Positions 17,495 through 26,888 of a stretch of 64,000 bases of DNA are shown piece by piece. Source of the stretch: CATOSK01 sp963665735 (GTDB lineage Bacteria > Chloroflexota > Dehalococcoidia > Lucifugimonadales > UBA3495); assembly GCA_963665735.1 (NCBI GenBank), contig OY762444.1:3224001-3288000 (forward strand), read 5' to 3'. The position numbers and the translations under genes were made by a program. Each line of letters starts with the position of its first letter. Within the stretch, counting starts at the first letter, position 1. Below the pieces are notes generated by a model. The model did not search any database, was not told the origin of the DNA, and worked only from the letters and a program-made list of their open reading frames with translations.

Positions 17495-18022
17495 TCAGTT
17501 GCTGGCGGAGCCGCGCGTGATAAAGTCGGCGAGGCCCATAAAAGACTCGGTAGCATCCCTGTCGGATTCTCTAATGCGATTCAGAGCCACAGCAATATCT
17601 TCGCTGTCGCGGGCCGATAATGATGTCAATATTTTTTGGACAATCCGGGGCATCGTGTCCCTTTTGGCTAGTGGAATGTTCAACTCATCGGCCAAGTTTG
17701 ACAACACCCGTCGGTTTTTGAGATTCGGCGAAGTTGCAAGTTTTAGCCGTATGGTTTCAAGATTGTCAATCGCCTGCGGGTCAGCACCATCCACATCGGG
17801 GATTTCCACGTCTTCGTAGGAAAATGGCTTGGATGGTTTAAGCAGCTTGCTAGATGCAGGCGTCGTTTCCAAAGCGGCCTGACTCAACTGACTCAAGGCT
17901 TCAAGCAAAATGCCTCGCCTAGACGGGTCAGAAAGGTCATCAATCAGCCTGTCAAAGGGGTCCGGACCGTGGCTGATAAGTTGTGCGAGGTCACGAATGA
18001 ATTTATCGCTGTATCGCTTCAT
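17495..18022 (-). CDS. Hypothetical protein downstream of ParA
   Basis: A 175-residue, mostly helical protein (MKRYSDKFIRDLAQLISHGP...) that I do not recognise. It follows the ParA-like gene by 12 bp on the same strand, the place normally taken by a ParB or other centromere-binding adaptor, but no HTH or ParB-box residues are seen. The C-terminus (FMGLADFITRGSASN) lacks any signal. Its codons are less GC-rich than those of the neighbours. A partner role for the ATPase is inference from position. Confidence 0.6.
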   Translation of the reverse strand: MKRYSDKFIRDLAQLISHGPDPFDRLIDDLSDPSRRGILLEALSQLSQAALETTPASSKLLKPSKPFSYEDVEIPDVDGADPQAIDNLETIRLKLATSPNLKNRRVLSNLADELNIPLAKRDTMPRIVQKILTSLSARDSEDIAVALNRIRESDRDATESFMGLADFITRGSASN

Positions 18023-18034
18023 GATTTGTTCCCA

Positions 18035-18919
18035 TCAGATGCCAATTAGGTTAAAAACATCCTCCGCGAGACGGGAAAACTCGGCTCTGACATTATATCG
18101 GGCTTGATCGGTGTGGGTGATGGAAGTTCCTTCCCGCGCTCCGCGGGGATATGAGTCCGAGAATCTGATTTCCTGGTCCATGAAATTCCATCCCTGAGAT
18201 GATGCGAATGTCCGCGTCGCTTCCAGTGTCCTGGCATACTCGCGACTCCCATGACGGACATTGGATAGGAATACCCCGATTACATCCAGAGAATGCGTGG
18301 GATACTGTCGCTTGAAGGAAAGCACGGACTGAGCCAACAACGGGAATCCGATCGAACTGAGGTACTCTGGCCTTACGGGAACTAGAACGTAGTTGGTAGC
18401 CATGTAAGCTGCTTCCGTTGCCATCGAATCCGTGGGAGGAGGGTCGACAATTACCAAGTCATAATCGGAGGCGTACTGGGTCAGAAATGTTGACAGGAGA
18501 TGTGACTTGCCGGCCGGATTTTTCAACGTCGTTGCTAATTCCAGTTGGGAAGGAATTAGGTGCATCAGTCCACTAGAATTATTTGGCCCTCTGGATGGCT
18601 TCCAAATGACATTATCCCCGGTAGGCCGTGGTCGTTGAGGATCACGCATCGGGGTATGTTCTTCAAATATGTCGAAAACTGTCAGGCCGCCGCCCGTGAT
18701 GTAGCGTTCGTAAGGTGTCGCCTGCATAATATAAACGCTAGCGTTAAACTGAGGGTCTAAATCAACGACTAAACATTTCAAGCCCCGTCGCGCTGCGACC
18801 CAAGCCAAGTTGACAGCAACGGTGGTCTTGCCGACGCCTCCCTTCATATTGATGACGCATAACCCCTTGTACAAAACCAACCTTCCTATTCGGGTAAAGC
18901 CAAGCAATGAGGCACACAC
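18035..18919 (-). CDS. ParA/MinD-type P-loop ATPase
   Basis: A 294-residue deviant Walker-A ATPase. CVINMKGGVGKTTVAVNLAW places KGGVGKTT at residues 26-33, Walker A' VVDLDPQFNAS follows, and Walker B is DYDLVIVDPPPTD. Such proteins position plasmids, chromosomes or protein cargo by ATP-dependent nucleoid binding. The usual start is just before the GGVGKTT strand, so a TTG start about 15 codons downstream (preceded by AGGAAGG) is an alternative to ATG 18919. No ParB or parS-like repeat is apparent. It may be a remnant of an integrated plasmid or ICE, or a cargo-positioning ParA. Confidence 0.85.
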   Translation of the reverse strand: MCASLLGFTRIGRLVLYKGLCVINMKGGVGKTTVAVNLAWVAARRGLKCLVVDLDPQFNASVYIMQATPYERYITGGGLTVFDIFEEHTPMRDPQRPRPTGDNVIWKPSRGPNNSSGLMHLIPSQLELATTLKNPAGKSHLLSTFLTQYASDYDLVIVDPPPTDSMATEAAYMATNYVLVPVRPEYLSSIGFPLLAQSVLSFKRQYPTHSLDVIGVFLSNVRHGSREYARTLEATRTFASSQGWNFMDQEIRFSDSYPRGAREGTSITHTDQARYNVRAEFSRLAEDVFNLIGI

Positions 18920-19009
18920 AGTTTACCAATTCGGTCTGTGAGTCGTCTATGGATTTTGTCGCTCGGTATTCTCGGTAATGGCCTAAGCGTTTGGCATAAC
19001 CACAAACGC

Positions 19010-19043
19010 AAGCAGGGGCGGGTTTCAAAACCCGCCCCTGCTT
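19010..19043. terminator. Perfect 16-bp stem hairpin, bidirectional terminator-like
   Basis: Arms AAGCAGGGGCGGGTTT and AAACCCGCCCCTGCTT flank a CA centre. It lies 30 bp beyond the 3' end of the minus-strand VOC gene and upstream of parA. The core GGGGCGGGTTT hairpin recurs at 43.80 and 46.11 kb, so it is also a repeat-family member. Confidence 0.65.
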
Positions 19044-19073
19044 GTGCCGGAAAGCGCCGTTCTTGCCGGGTTT

Positions 19074-19463
19074 TTACACCAGAACCCCAAAACCGGAGTA
19101 GGTGCAAAGCTCAATGCGGTTGCCGTCCGGGTCGTTCAGGTAGAAGGCCCGCTGGCCGTCGTTGCGGGTCTGAATGTCGGTGCATTCAATACCCATGTCG
19201 CCCAACTGCGCGTGGGCGGCGTCCAGGTCTTCAACCTCAAAGGCGGTGTGGTGGGACGGCGCCGAGGGAGCGTCCGGGTTTTCGATGATGTGTACCATCG
19301 CCCCGCTGGGCAGTTGCAGCCAATAGAGGTGGTCGCCGTTGACCATCTTGGGAATCTGCTTCAACCCCAGCACTTCCTCGTACCACTTCAAGGCGTCGTC
19401 CTTGTTCTTCACGTTATAGGTAATGTGGTTGATGTTCCGCAAACGGGTGTTGCCGTTCAACAT
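19074..19463 (-). CDS. VOC family protein
   Basis: A 129-residue VOC protein with one full two-module fold: NHITYNVKNKDDALKWYEEVLG at the N-terminus (split helix-strand motif), the middle His in SHHTAFEVEDLD, and the C-terminal Glu in DPDGNRIELCTY. These are the usual metal-ligand positions. GGAGGG precedes the ATG. Dioxygenase-, fosfomycin-resistance- and epimerase-type members cannot be separated from this sequence. It is divergent from the downstream CoA-transferase gene. Confidence 0.85.
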   Translation of the reverse strand: MLNGNTRLRNINHITYNVKNKDDALKWYEEVLGLKQIPKMVNGDHLYWLQLPSGAMVHIIENPDAPSAPSHHTAFEVEDLDAAHAQLGDMGIECTDIQTRNDGQRAFYLNDPDGNRIELCTYSGFGVLV

Positions 19464-19700
19464 AGCCTGCGTTCCCTCCTTGAATGAATCGCTGTTGTTA
19501 GACCCGCCTTGCCTCGCAATAGCGGCAGGTCTAGCTGACTGGCGTTGAGTGTAGTTGCGCCCTGGGTGGCTGTCAATTCCCGCCGCCGCGCCATGACCGG
19601 CGGCAGTTGACCCTGGTTGCGGCTATCCCTAAAATTGCCGTCGGGCCGGCGGCGATGGTTCCTGCATCCGGCGGCCCAAGACTGTCCCCGGAGAGTGAAT

Positions 19701-20885
19701 ATGACGCCGGTTAAGCAACCGCAGGTCCTGGAAGGTGTCCGCATCCTGGAGTTGGCCCGATGGCAGGCCGCCCCCCGTGGTGGCCTGGTCTTGCGCGACA
19801 TGGGCGCCGAGGTTATCAAGATTGAGTGGCGCAAGGGGGCCGACCTCCGCAACTCCGGCCCCTTCGTGGACGATATGAGCGTCCAGTTCGCCGCCTACAA
19901 CCGGGGCAAGAAAAGCGTCACCCTCAACACCCGCCACCCCCGGGGCAAGGAAATCTTCATGGGCCTGGTGGAAGTGTCCGACGTGGTGCTGGAAAATTTC
20001 CGCCCCGGCACTATGGAAACGATGGGTTTCAGCTATGAGGCCATGTCCCAGGTCAACCCGGGCATCATCCTGGCCTCGGTGTCGGGATTCGGCCAGTACG
20101 GGCCGTATCGCGACCGCCAATGCTTTGACCCCATCATCCAGGCCATGAGCGGCATCGGCCACCAGACCGGCCGGGGCTTCGACCAGCCCATCATGGCCGA
20201 AGGGCCAATCATGGACCGCACCGCCGCCCTCCACGCCACCATCGGCATCCTGGGCGCGCTGCGACACCGCGACCGCACCGGGGAAGGTCAATGGCTGGAA
20301 GTCGCCATGATGGACGGCGGCATCACCCTGGAGGAAGTGGCCCTGGCCATGTGCCACGAAACCGGCACCAACGAATTCCGCCGCAGCGGGTCTTTCATCC
20401 CGTGCAAGGACGGCTGGATTACCACCGGGGCGGCCCGCGCCGGTATGTGGGAGCGGATGCTGAAGGTAATGGGCTACGACGAACTGGCCGAAGACCCGGA
20501 GTTTGCCGCCCCCATGTTCGCCACCGCCCAGGTGGAAACCCGCATGGAACTGTTGCACGAATGGTGCGAGGAACGGACGGTCAAGGACGTGGAGGCGACG
20601 CTGGCGGCGGCGGACATCCCCGTGGGCCGGGCCATGAGCATCCCCGAAGTGTTGGAAGACCGCCAGATTTGGGAGCGGGAAGTGATGATGAAGGCCGACG
20701 TTGACGAACCCGGCGGCAAGCAGATGCTGGTGCCGGGGCCGACCATCATCAAGTACTCCAAGACCCCCACCACCGCCGGCCCCATCCCCAAGTACGGCGA
20801 ACATAACCGGGAGATTTTCAGCCAACTGCTGGGGTTCGACGACGCCCAAATGTCCCAACTGCGGGAAGAGGGCGTTATCGGGTAA
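19701..20885 (+). CDS. Family III (CaiB/BaiF) CoA-transferase
   Basis: A 394-residue CoA-transferase that moves CoA between acyl acids. LEGVRILELARWQAAPRGG (N-terminal strand and loop), GAEVIKIEWRKGADLR, LNTRHPRGKEIF and ENFRPGTMETMG are standard motifs; the Asp nucleophile of the family would sit in MDRTAALHAT. GGAGAG lies a few bases before ATG 19701. Substrates of homologues include carnitine, bile acids, formate/oxalate and (R)-2-hydroxyacids; none can be selected here. It stands alone between a VOC gene and the efflux operon. Confidence 0.9.
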   Translation: MTPVKQPQVLEGVRILELARWQAAPRGGLVLRDMGAEVIKIEWRKGADLRNSGPFVDDMSVQFAAYNRGKKSVTLNTRHPRGKEIFMGLVEVSDVVLENFRPGTMETMGFSYEAMSQVNPGIILASVSGFGQYGPYRDRQCFDPIIQAMSGIGHQTGRGFDQPIMAEGPIMDRTAALHATIGILGALRHRDRTGEGQWLEVAMMDGGITLEEVALAMCHETGTNEFRRSGSFIPCKDGWITTGAARAGMWERMLKVMGYDELAEDPEFAAPMFATAQVETRMELLHEWCEERTVKDVEATLAAADIPVGRAMSIPEVLEDRQIWEREVMMKADVDEPGGKQMLVPGPTIIKYSKTPTTAGPIPKYGEHNREIFSQLLGFDDAQMSQLREEGVIG

Positions 20886-20917
20886 AACCCCGTATCCATA
20901 GAAAAGCGGCCCCGAAT

Positions 20918-21090
20918 ATGTAATTCTGAGCAACGCGAAGAATCTAAAATTCTTGCCGCCAACCCTCTTTCGATTCCCGGAAGGGCCATTGATGACGGAT
21001 TTTAGACCCTTCACTTCGTTCAGGGTGACATGGGGGCGTGTTTCAGGGTGACAGGTAAGGGTTCAGGGTAACACGATGAAGTTCAGGGTT
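20918..21090. repeat. Family B repeat, extended copy, filling a 329-bp gap
   Basis: Begins TAATTCTGAGCAACGCGAAG, continues AATCTAAAATTCTTGCC, and closes with TTTTAGACCCTTCACTTCG and TTCAGGGTGACATG. A tail of partial TTCAGGG units extends toward GCGCGCTGAGTGAAAATGCG and TTGCCCTGA, a tail shared with the copy at 30.9 kb. It lacks the GGGTCTTTTGATT terminal repeats of the MITE-like copies. The rest of the gap holds the marR promoter. Confidence 0.75.
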
Positions 21091-21139
21091 GCGCGCTGAG
21101 TGAAAATGCGATTGCCCTGACCTTGGTGCGCCGTTATGC

Positions 21140-21169
21140 TTGACGGTATCACCTGTGTCCTTGTAAAAT
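21140..21169 (+). promoter_or_regulatory. Promoter of marR-RND efflux operon
   Basis: TTGACG at 21140-21145, an 18-base spacer and TAAAAT at 21164-21169. It is about 45 bases upstream of the MarR start and matches five of six bases in each box. Confidence 0.6.
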
Positions 21170-21180
21170 AGTTAACACAG
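21153..21180. promoter_or_regulatory. Candidate MarR operator overlapping the -10 box
   Basis: Inverted arms CTGTGT (21153-21158) and ACACAG (21175-21180) are centred on the -10 hexamer TAAAAT. Placement across the core promoter and directly ahead of a MarR gene suggests autorepression. Arms of 6 bp are modest evidence. Confidence 0.45.
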
Positions 21181-21214
21181 TGACAACTTTTTCCCCCTTA
21201 AACCTTTATCGTTG

Positions 21215-21691
21215 ATGCAAGAAATTCCGAGGCGCCAATTGACCGACCGGTTCGTGGAGTTGGTGGAACACCTGAACCGGCGATTGCACAGTAGTCCCCT
21301 GGACGAATGGGAGGGGTTGGAATTGACCATCCCCCAAATCAAGACCCTGGCCCTGTTGCAGCATCAAGGGCCGTTGCGCATGGGCACCATTTCCAACTAC
21401 CTGGGCAGCGCGCTGTCCGCCACTACCAACATTGTTGACCGCCTGGTGGACAAAGACCTGGTGGAACGCGCCCCCGACCCGGATGACCGCCGTGTCGTTA
21501 ACTGCCGACTGACCGCCCAGGGCCGCGATGCCATGGAACAGTTCTGGAGCATCGGGCGGATGCGAATTTTGGAAGTAGAGGGGCTGTTGGAAACCGGGGA
21601 CTTGTCAACCGTGGTGCAAGGTCTGGAACTGCTGTGCCGGGCCGTGGAACAGTCCCAGGAAACGCTGGCCCCGGCCCGCCCGGCCGCCTGA
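21215..21691 (+). CDS. MarR-family transcriptional regulator
   Basis: A 158-residue winged-helix regulator: LTIPQIKTLALLQHQGPLRM leads into the HTH SNYLGSALSATTNIVDRLVDKDLVERAPDPDDRRVV (split around residues 60-95), where DPDDRR is the wing motif. It dimerises and probably responds to small aromatic or lipophilic ligands. It is 73 bp upstream of, and codirectional with, an RND pump and adaptor, so it most likely represses that operon. A TTG one codon upstream of the ATG is also possible. Confidence 0.9.
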   Translation: MQEIPRRQLTDRFVELVEHLNRRLHSSPLDEWEGLELTIPQIKTLALLQHQGPLRMGTISNYLGSALSATTNIVDRLVDKDLVERAPDPDDRRVVNCRLTAQGRDAMEQFWSIGRMRILEVEGLLETGDLSTVVQGLELLCRAVEQSQETLAPARPAA

Positions 21692-21764
21692 CGCCGGATG
21701 CGCGTCGGGCTTCCCTCTTTGCCTGGGCGCCATGCCGGCCTGTGACCACCCAAGAGACTGAACC

Positions 21765-24700
21765 GTGACCATCCTCACCCAACTAGCCCTGCGCCGGCGT
21801 TCCGTCACAATGCTGGTCATAATCCTGTTGCTGGCCGGCGGGGTTTACACCTACTTGAGCCTGGAACGGGAGCTCTTCCCCGAAATCGAATTCCCCAACA
21901 TCACCGTCATGGCCTATTACCCCAACGCCAACCCGGAAACCGTGGTGCGGGAATTGACCGAGCCGGTGGAAGAAGTCATCCAGACCGTGGACGGCGTGGA
22001 GGAAATCCGCTCCGTTTCCACCGGCAACTCTTCCCAGGTGCTCGTCACTTTCGACTTCGGCCACGACATGGAAGACGCCGAGCGTTCCATCGCAAGCAAC
22101 GTCAACGGCGTTGACCTCCCCGATGAAGTCCTTGGCCCCTACGTCAGCCGCATCAACAACGACACTTTCCCGGTGATGCAGCTCAACGTCACCGGCGACC
22201 GGGACATCATGTCCCTCCAGCGCATCGTCAAAGAAGACATCCTGCCGTTCATTGACAGTATTGACGGTGTGGGAGAAGTCTTCCTCATCGGTGAGGTGCA
22301 GGAGCGCATCACCGTAACGGTGGATATGGAGAGGCTGCAAGACCGGGGGCTTGCCATGTCCCACGTCACCGGCGCAATCCAGGGCAACAACTCCAGCTTT
22401 CCCGGCGGAAACATCCAGCAGAACGGCACCAGTTACCCCATCCGGGCGGCCTACGAGTTTGGGTCTCTTTCGGACATCCGCGACCTGACCATTGGGTTTG
22501 ACCCGGCATCGCGCAGCCCCGACTCGGCCCGGTCTCCCGTCCCCGTTGCCGGCGCCGGCCACCGGGGGGAACGCCGGGTGCTGCTCAACGACGTTGCCGA
22601 GGTGGAAATCGGCACCGCCGAGGCCAGTTCCATCTCCCGCGCCAATGGCCGGCCCAGCCTGGGCCTGCTGGTCATCAAAGACCCCGACGCCAACACGGTG
22701 GACGTGACTTCCCAAGTCCTCGTCGTCCTGGAAGGGCTGACCGGTCTGCCCCCGGACGTGGAAGTCCTGACCCTGCAAAACGACGGCCCGGAGGTGGAAA
22801 AACAGCTTACCGGACTGCTGCGGGAAGGCTTTTGGGGATTCGTTTTCGCCGTCGCCGTGGTGTTCATCTTCCTGCTCAACTTCCGGCCCGGCCTGCTCAA
22901 AGGGCCGCTGATAACCCTGCGGCCCACCGCCATAATCGCCGTTTCCATCCCCCTCAGCATAATGACGGGCATATTGATTATGGGAGCGGCGGGACTGTCC
23001 CTCAACTTTATGAGCCTGTCCGGTCTGGCTATTGCCGTGGGGCGGGTGGTGGACGACAGCATCGTGGTACTGGAAAATATGTACCGCCACGTGCAGCGGG
23101 GCGAAGACCGTTTTCAGGCGGCGGTGGTCGGCGCCCGGGAAGTGGGCGCGGCCATCGTTTCCTCCACCCTGACCACGGTGGTAGTGTTCGTGCCGTTGGC
23201 GTTCATTCAGGGTTTGGTGGGCGAATTTTTCACCCCCTTCGCCATGTCCGTCAGTTTCGCCCTGCTGGCCTCGACGCTGGTGGCCTTGACCGCCGTGCCG
23301 GTGCTGGGGGTGCTGCTGCTGCGGGAGGGCGACTTCCCAAGGGACGCCGAGGGAGTCACCCGCGACACGATTTTGCAGATCATCTACACCCCCATACTGG
23401 TCTGGGCGCTGCGAATGAAGTCCATCGTCCTGGCCATGGCGCTGGTGATTGTCGTTTCCAGTTCGCTGCTGTTCCTGGTAGTCCCCATAACCCTCTTTCC
23501 CACCTCCGCGCCTGAATACCTGACCATCGGAATGGAACTGCCCGTGGGAACTCCCGTGGGTCGGACTTACGTCGAAACCGCCAGGGTGGAGGAAGTGCTG
23601 GAACGCTACCACCGGGCCGGACTGGTGGACGTTTACAGCGCCACCCTGGGGGCGCGCACCGACGATTTCGGCGACACCAGCGCGGGAGGCGGGTTCCATC
23701 TGGCGTCCTTTTTCGTAAGACTGCCCGAAGGTGTACCCCATGACGTTCCCGACCGCATCCGGGCTGAGCTGCCGGAGATTGAGGATGGGAAGATTACCCT
23801 GACCGAACTGGCCGGCGGCCCCCCTACCGACGCCCTGGAAATCGCCGTCACCGGCAGCAACTTTTCCAAGGTGGCCGCCGTCGCGAAGGACCTGGCAGCC
23901 CGGCTGGCCCAAGTCGAGGGCATTATCAACGTCACAGATGGGCTTTCCGAGGCCAGGGATGAAGTAGTCATCGAAGTTGACCCGCGCTCGGCCTCCCTGT
24001 ACGGGCTGACCGCCGCCGACGTTGGCCGACAGGTCAACCTGTTCATCGTGGGCAACAAGGTCGGTTCCGCCGATTTGGACAACCGCACCCTGGACATCGT
24101 GGTGCGGGGTCAGCCTGCCGCCGCCGAGGATTTTGACCAACTCCAGCTTTTGGAAATCTCCGGCCCGCTGGGAACGGTGGAACTGGGACAAATCAGCGCC
24201 ATCGGCATTGAGCAAGGCCCCATCAGCATCAGCCGTTTGGACCTGGAACGCTCCGCCACCATCAGCGGCGAAATAACCGCCGTGGACACCCAGGCTATCG
24301 GCGCCGAAGTGGACAAGGTTATCGCCGCCCTGGACGTGCCTCCCGGCGTGCGGGTGGAAAGCGGCGGCATCTTCGAGCAAATCGAAGAAGGATTCCAGGA
24401 CATATTCCTGGCTATGGGCGTGGGCATTGTCCTGGTCTATCTGGTCATGGTTGCCAGCCTGGGATCCTTGCGCGACCCCTTCATCGTGGTTTTGAGCCTC
24501 CCCCTGGCCGTGGTGGGGGCCGTATCCGCCCTGGCCCTCACCGACCGGACGCTGAGCCTGTCCGCCCTAATGGGTTTGCTGCTGCTCATTGGCGTGGTTG
24601 TCACCAACGCCATCGTGCTGATTACCTTTGTGACCCAACTGCGCGAGTCGGGCATGGGCGTACAGGAAGCCTTGATTGAAGGGGGCCGAACCCGCGTCCG

Positions 24701-24980
24701 CCCCATCCTGATGACCGCCTTCACCACCACCTTCGCCCTGATGCCCCTGGCCCTGGCCGCGGATGACAGCGGCGGGATCATCGGCGCTGAGCTGGCTACG
24801 GTGGTCATCGGCGGCCTCATCAGTTCCACCTTCCTAACCCTGGTGGTGGTGCCGGTAATTTACATGGCGATGCACTCCACCATTCCCGGAGCCTTCCGGT
24901 TCATCTTTTCCCTGGGACGTTCCCGGTCTGCCGGCCCCCAGCCAACGCTGGCCGATGCGCCTCCCACCGTCGGCGACTGA
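21765..24980 (+). CDS. RND (AcrB/HAE1-type) efflux transporter
   Basis: A 1071-residue proton-driven exporter of normal AcrB-family length. One N-terminal transmembrane helix (SVTMLVIILLLAGGVYTYL), a large extracytoplasmic loop (VMAYYPNANPETV), the central block of helices with NFMSLSGLAIAVGRVVDDSIVVLENM (family motif with paired Asp in helix 4), a second large loop, and terminal helices with RPILMTAFTTTFALMPLAL are in place. The start is GTG. It is followed after 24 bp by its adaptor gene. No outer-membrane channel gene is present, in keeping with the Chloroflexota assignment. Substrate unknown. Confidence 0.93.
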   Translation: MTILTQLALRRRSVTMLVIILLLAGGVYTYLSLERELFPEIEFPNITVMAYYPNANPETVVRELTEPVEEVIQTVDGVEEIRSVSTGNSSQVLVTFDFGHDMEDAERSIASNVNGVDLPDEVLGPYVSRINNDTFPVMQLNVTGDRDIMSLQRIVKEDILPFIDSIDGVGEVFLIGEVQERITVTVDMERLQDRGLAMSHVTGAIQGNNSSFPGGNIQQNGTSYPIRAAYEFGSLSDIRDLTIGFDPASRSPDSARSPVPVAGAGHRGERRVLLNDVAEVEIGTAEASSISRANGRPSLGLLVIKDPDANTVDVTSQVLVVLEGLTGLPPDVEVLTLQNDGPEVEKQLTGLLREGFWGFVFAVAVVFIFLLNFRPGLLKGPLITLRPTAIIAVSIPLSIMTGILIMGAAGLSLNFMSLSGLAIAVGRVVDDSIVVLENMYRHVQRGEDRFQAAVVGAREVGAAIVSSTLTTVVVFVPLAFIQGLVGEFFTPFAMSVSFALLASTLVALTAVPVLGVLLLREGDFPRDAEGVTRDTILQIIYTPILVWALRMKSIVLAMALVIVVSSSLLFLVVPITLFPTSAPEYLTIGMELPVGTPVGRTYVETARVEEVLERYHRAGLVDVYSATLGARTDDFGDTSAGGGFHLASFFVRLPEGVPHDVPDRIRAELPEIEDGKITLTELAGGPPTDALEIAVTGSNFSKVAAVAKDLAARLAQVEGIINVTDGLSEARDEVVIEVDPRSASLYGLTAADVGRQVNLFIVGNKVGSADLDNRTLDIVVRGQPAAAEDFDQLQLLEISGPLGTVELGQISAIGIEQGPISISRLDLERSATISGEITAVDTQAIGAEVDKVIAALDVPPGVRVESGGIFEQIEEGFQDIFLAMGVGIVLVYLVMVASLGSLRDPFIVVLSLPLAVVGAVSALALTDRTLSLSALMGLLLLIGVVVTNAIVLITFVTQLRESGMGVQEALIEGGRTRVRPILMTAFTTTFALMPLALAADDSGGIIGAELATVVIGGLISSTFLTLVVVPVIYMAMHSTIPGAFRFIFSLGRSRSAGPQPTLADAPPTVGD

Positions 24981-25004
24981 CCAAAGCAAGGAATGAAATA
25001 ACAC

Positions 25005-26876
25005 ATGAACAGGTTTACCGGCGAATTGGGGGTCTTGGCCTTCCTCCGCCATATCGCTATGTCCGCCCTCCGCCTGGCCGGCAGGGTTGTCCGCAATATA
25101 GCCGTGTTCGCCTGGAACATGGTCGTAAGGTTCTTCCGCGCTTGGAAACGCTGGCTGTCCCCCTTCATAGCCTTGCTCATCCTCGGCGGGTTGGTTGTCA
25201 CCATTGGCGCCGTTGTATCGGGCCGCACTCCCCTAGACCTGGAACTGCCCTGGGAAAGCGCCCCGGCGGCGCCCGAACCGACGCCCCAACCGGCCCGGAT
25301 TGACCCCGACGGCGGCAAGGTAGAACTCCGCGGCAAGCTGGTCTTTCCCAACCGTCGGGATTTGACCTTCGTCACCCCCGGCGAAATCGGCGAAATCCTG
25401 GTCAGCCAGGGAGACCGGGTCGAAAAGGGGCAGGAATTGGCCCGCCTGGAATCCCTGTCCATTCAGTTGATGCAGCAGGAAATAACCCAGGCCGAGTACG
25501 ACCTGGACACCGCGGAAAAGGCCCTGGACATCGCCTCCAAAACATTCGCCACCGAACCCCTGAGACTGGCGGAAATCAAAGCCGCCACCGTCCAGATTGA
25601 AAAGGAAATTTCTGACATTGATGAACGGCTGGAAGACCTTTACGAAGACCTGGAAGACGACTTGGAAGACCTGGAAAACGATTTGGTTGACGCCCGGCAA
25701 CGGAAGATTAACGCCGAGGTAGCCCTGGCCCGCGCCGAGGACAACCTGCGTACTTTCGACCAGTTCTTCGACAGCGACCAGTTCTTGCAAATAGACGAGC
25801 AGCAGCAAAAGATCGTGGAGGCCCGCCTGGCCGTGGTTGTCGCCGAGCGCGCCCTGGAGTTGGCCCAGCAAAAGCTGTCCAATTTCGAGATTGACTTCGA
25901 TGAGCGGGTGGGCAACGCCTTGACCCGCGTTGACGCCGCCGAAAGAGCGCTGGACGCCGCTCGGCAAAACCTGGCCGATTTCCTGTGGGACCCTATCCCG
26001 GACCCCGATACCGACAGCAACATTGACATTGACTTGCTGAACCGGCTCCAGAACGCCGTCGCCGTGGCCAAGACCGACCTCCGCCAGGCACAGGAAGCGC
26101 ACAGCGACCTTCAGGCCAACCGGGAACTGGAAGAGGAAACCCTGAAAACCCAGGTGGCCTCCGCCCAGGCCGGGCTCGACCGGGCCAAGGACGTGATAGT
26201 CAAGATTGAAGACGTGATACTCAAAATTGAAGAGTCGGACGAAAAGGCTTTGGGGATTCGGGAAAGACAGGTGGCGATAGATTCGGCCCGCTTGAATCTG
26301 GACAAGATTAACGATGAAATCGGCGAAATCGGCGAACAAATCGCCGAACTGGAAGAGGGGCCGGACGCGAAGGAAATAGCCCTGTTGCAGGAAAACAAGG
26401 CCCTGGCCTTTGAGCGGATGGCCGATTTGCACAGCCCCCCCGACCAGGCCGAAGTGATTCTGTGGGAAAAGACGATAATCACCATCCGCGCCCGGTTGAA
26501 AGACGCCCGCGAGGAACTGGCCGGCGCCTATCTGCGCGCACCCGTTAACGGAATCGTTACCCTGGTCAACGTGGATGCCGGCGATTGGGTCAGCGACGAT
26601 TCCCTGGTTATCGAACTGTTGCAGCCTGACCCAGTGGAAGTCCACGGGCTGGTGGAAGCCGGAGACACAGCCGCCGCCACGCCGGGCAACGCCGCCCTAA
26701 TCAACCTGGAATCCATGCCCGACTTGACCCTGAACGGCGTGGTATCCACTCTTTCCATGGAAGCCCGCACCGAGCGCGGCGTGGTCAGCTACCCCTTCGT
26801 CGTCGCCGTGGACGTGCCGCCGGGCGTTGAAATTCCCCTGGGCGTAACCGGCGTAACCGTAACCTTGCAGCAGTAG
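25005..26876 (+). CDS. RND periplasmic-adaptor (HlyD/MFP) protein with very long coiled coil
   Basis: A 623-residue membrane-fusion protein, longer than the usual 350-450. One N-terminal transmembrane helix (about residues 45-70) is followed by a Pro/Ala linker and the first half of a lipoyl/barrel-sandwich domain (FVTPGEIGEILVSQGDRVEKGQELARL). A coiled coil of more than 300 residues then includes DLEDDLEDLENDL. The second lipoyl half is LRAPVNGIVTLVNVDAGDWV, followed by a beta-barrel. It links the RND pump to the exterior. The extended hairpin may span a thick envelope in place of an outer-membrane channel; that is inference. Confidence 0.9.
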   Translation: MNRFTGELGVLAFLRHIAMSALRLAGRVVRNIAVFAWNMVVRFFRAWKRWLSPFIALLILGGLVVTIGAVVSGRTPLDLELPWESAPAAPEPTPQPARIDPDGGKVELRGKLVFPNRRDLTFVTPGEIGEILVSQGDRVEKGQELARLESLSIQLMQQEITQAEYDLDTAEKALDIASKTFATEPLRLAEIKAATVQIEKEISDIDERLEDLYEDLEDDLEDLENDLVDARQRKINAEVALARAEDNLRTFDQFFDSDQFLQIDEQQQKIVEARLAVVVAERALELAQQKLSNFEIDFDERVGNALTRVDAAERALDAARQNLADFLWDPIPDPDTDSNIDIDLLNRLQNAVAVAKTDLRQAQEAHSDLQANRELEEETLKTQVASAQAGLDRAKDVIVKIEDVILKIEESDEKALGIRERQVAIDSARLNLDKINDEIGEIGEQIAELEEGPDAKEIALLQENKALAFERMADLHSPPDQAEVILWEKTIITIRARLKDAREELAGAYLRAPVNGIVTLVNVDAGDWVSDDSLVIELLQPDPVEVHGLVEAGDTAAATPGNAALINLESMPDLTLNGVVSTLSMEARTERGVVSYPFVVAVDVPPGVEIPLGVTGVTVTLQQ

Positions 26877-26888
26877 CGCCGCCCCTGA

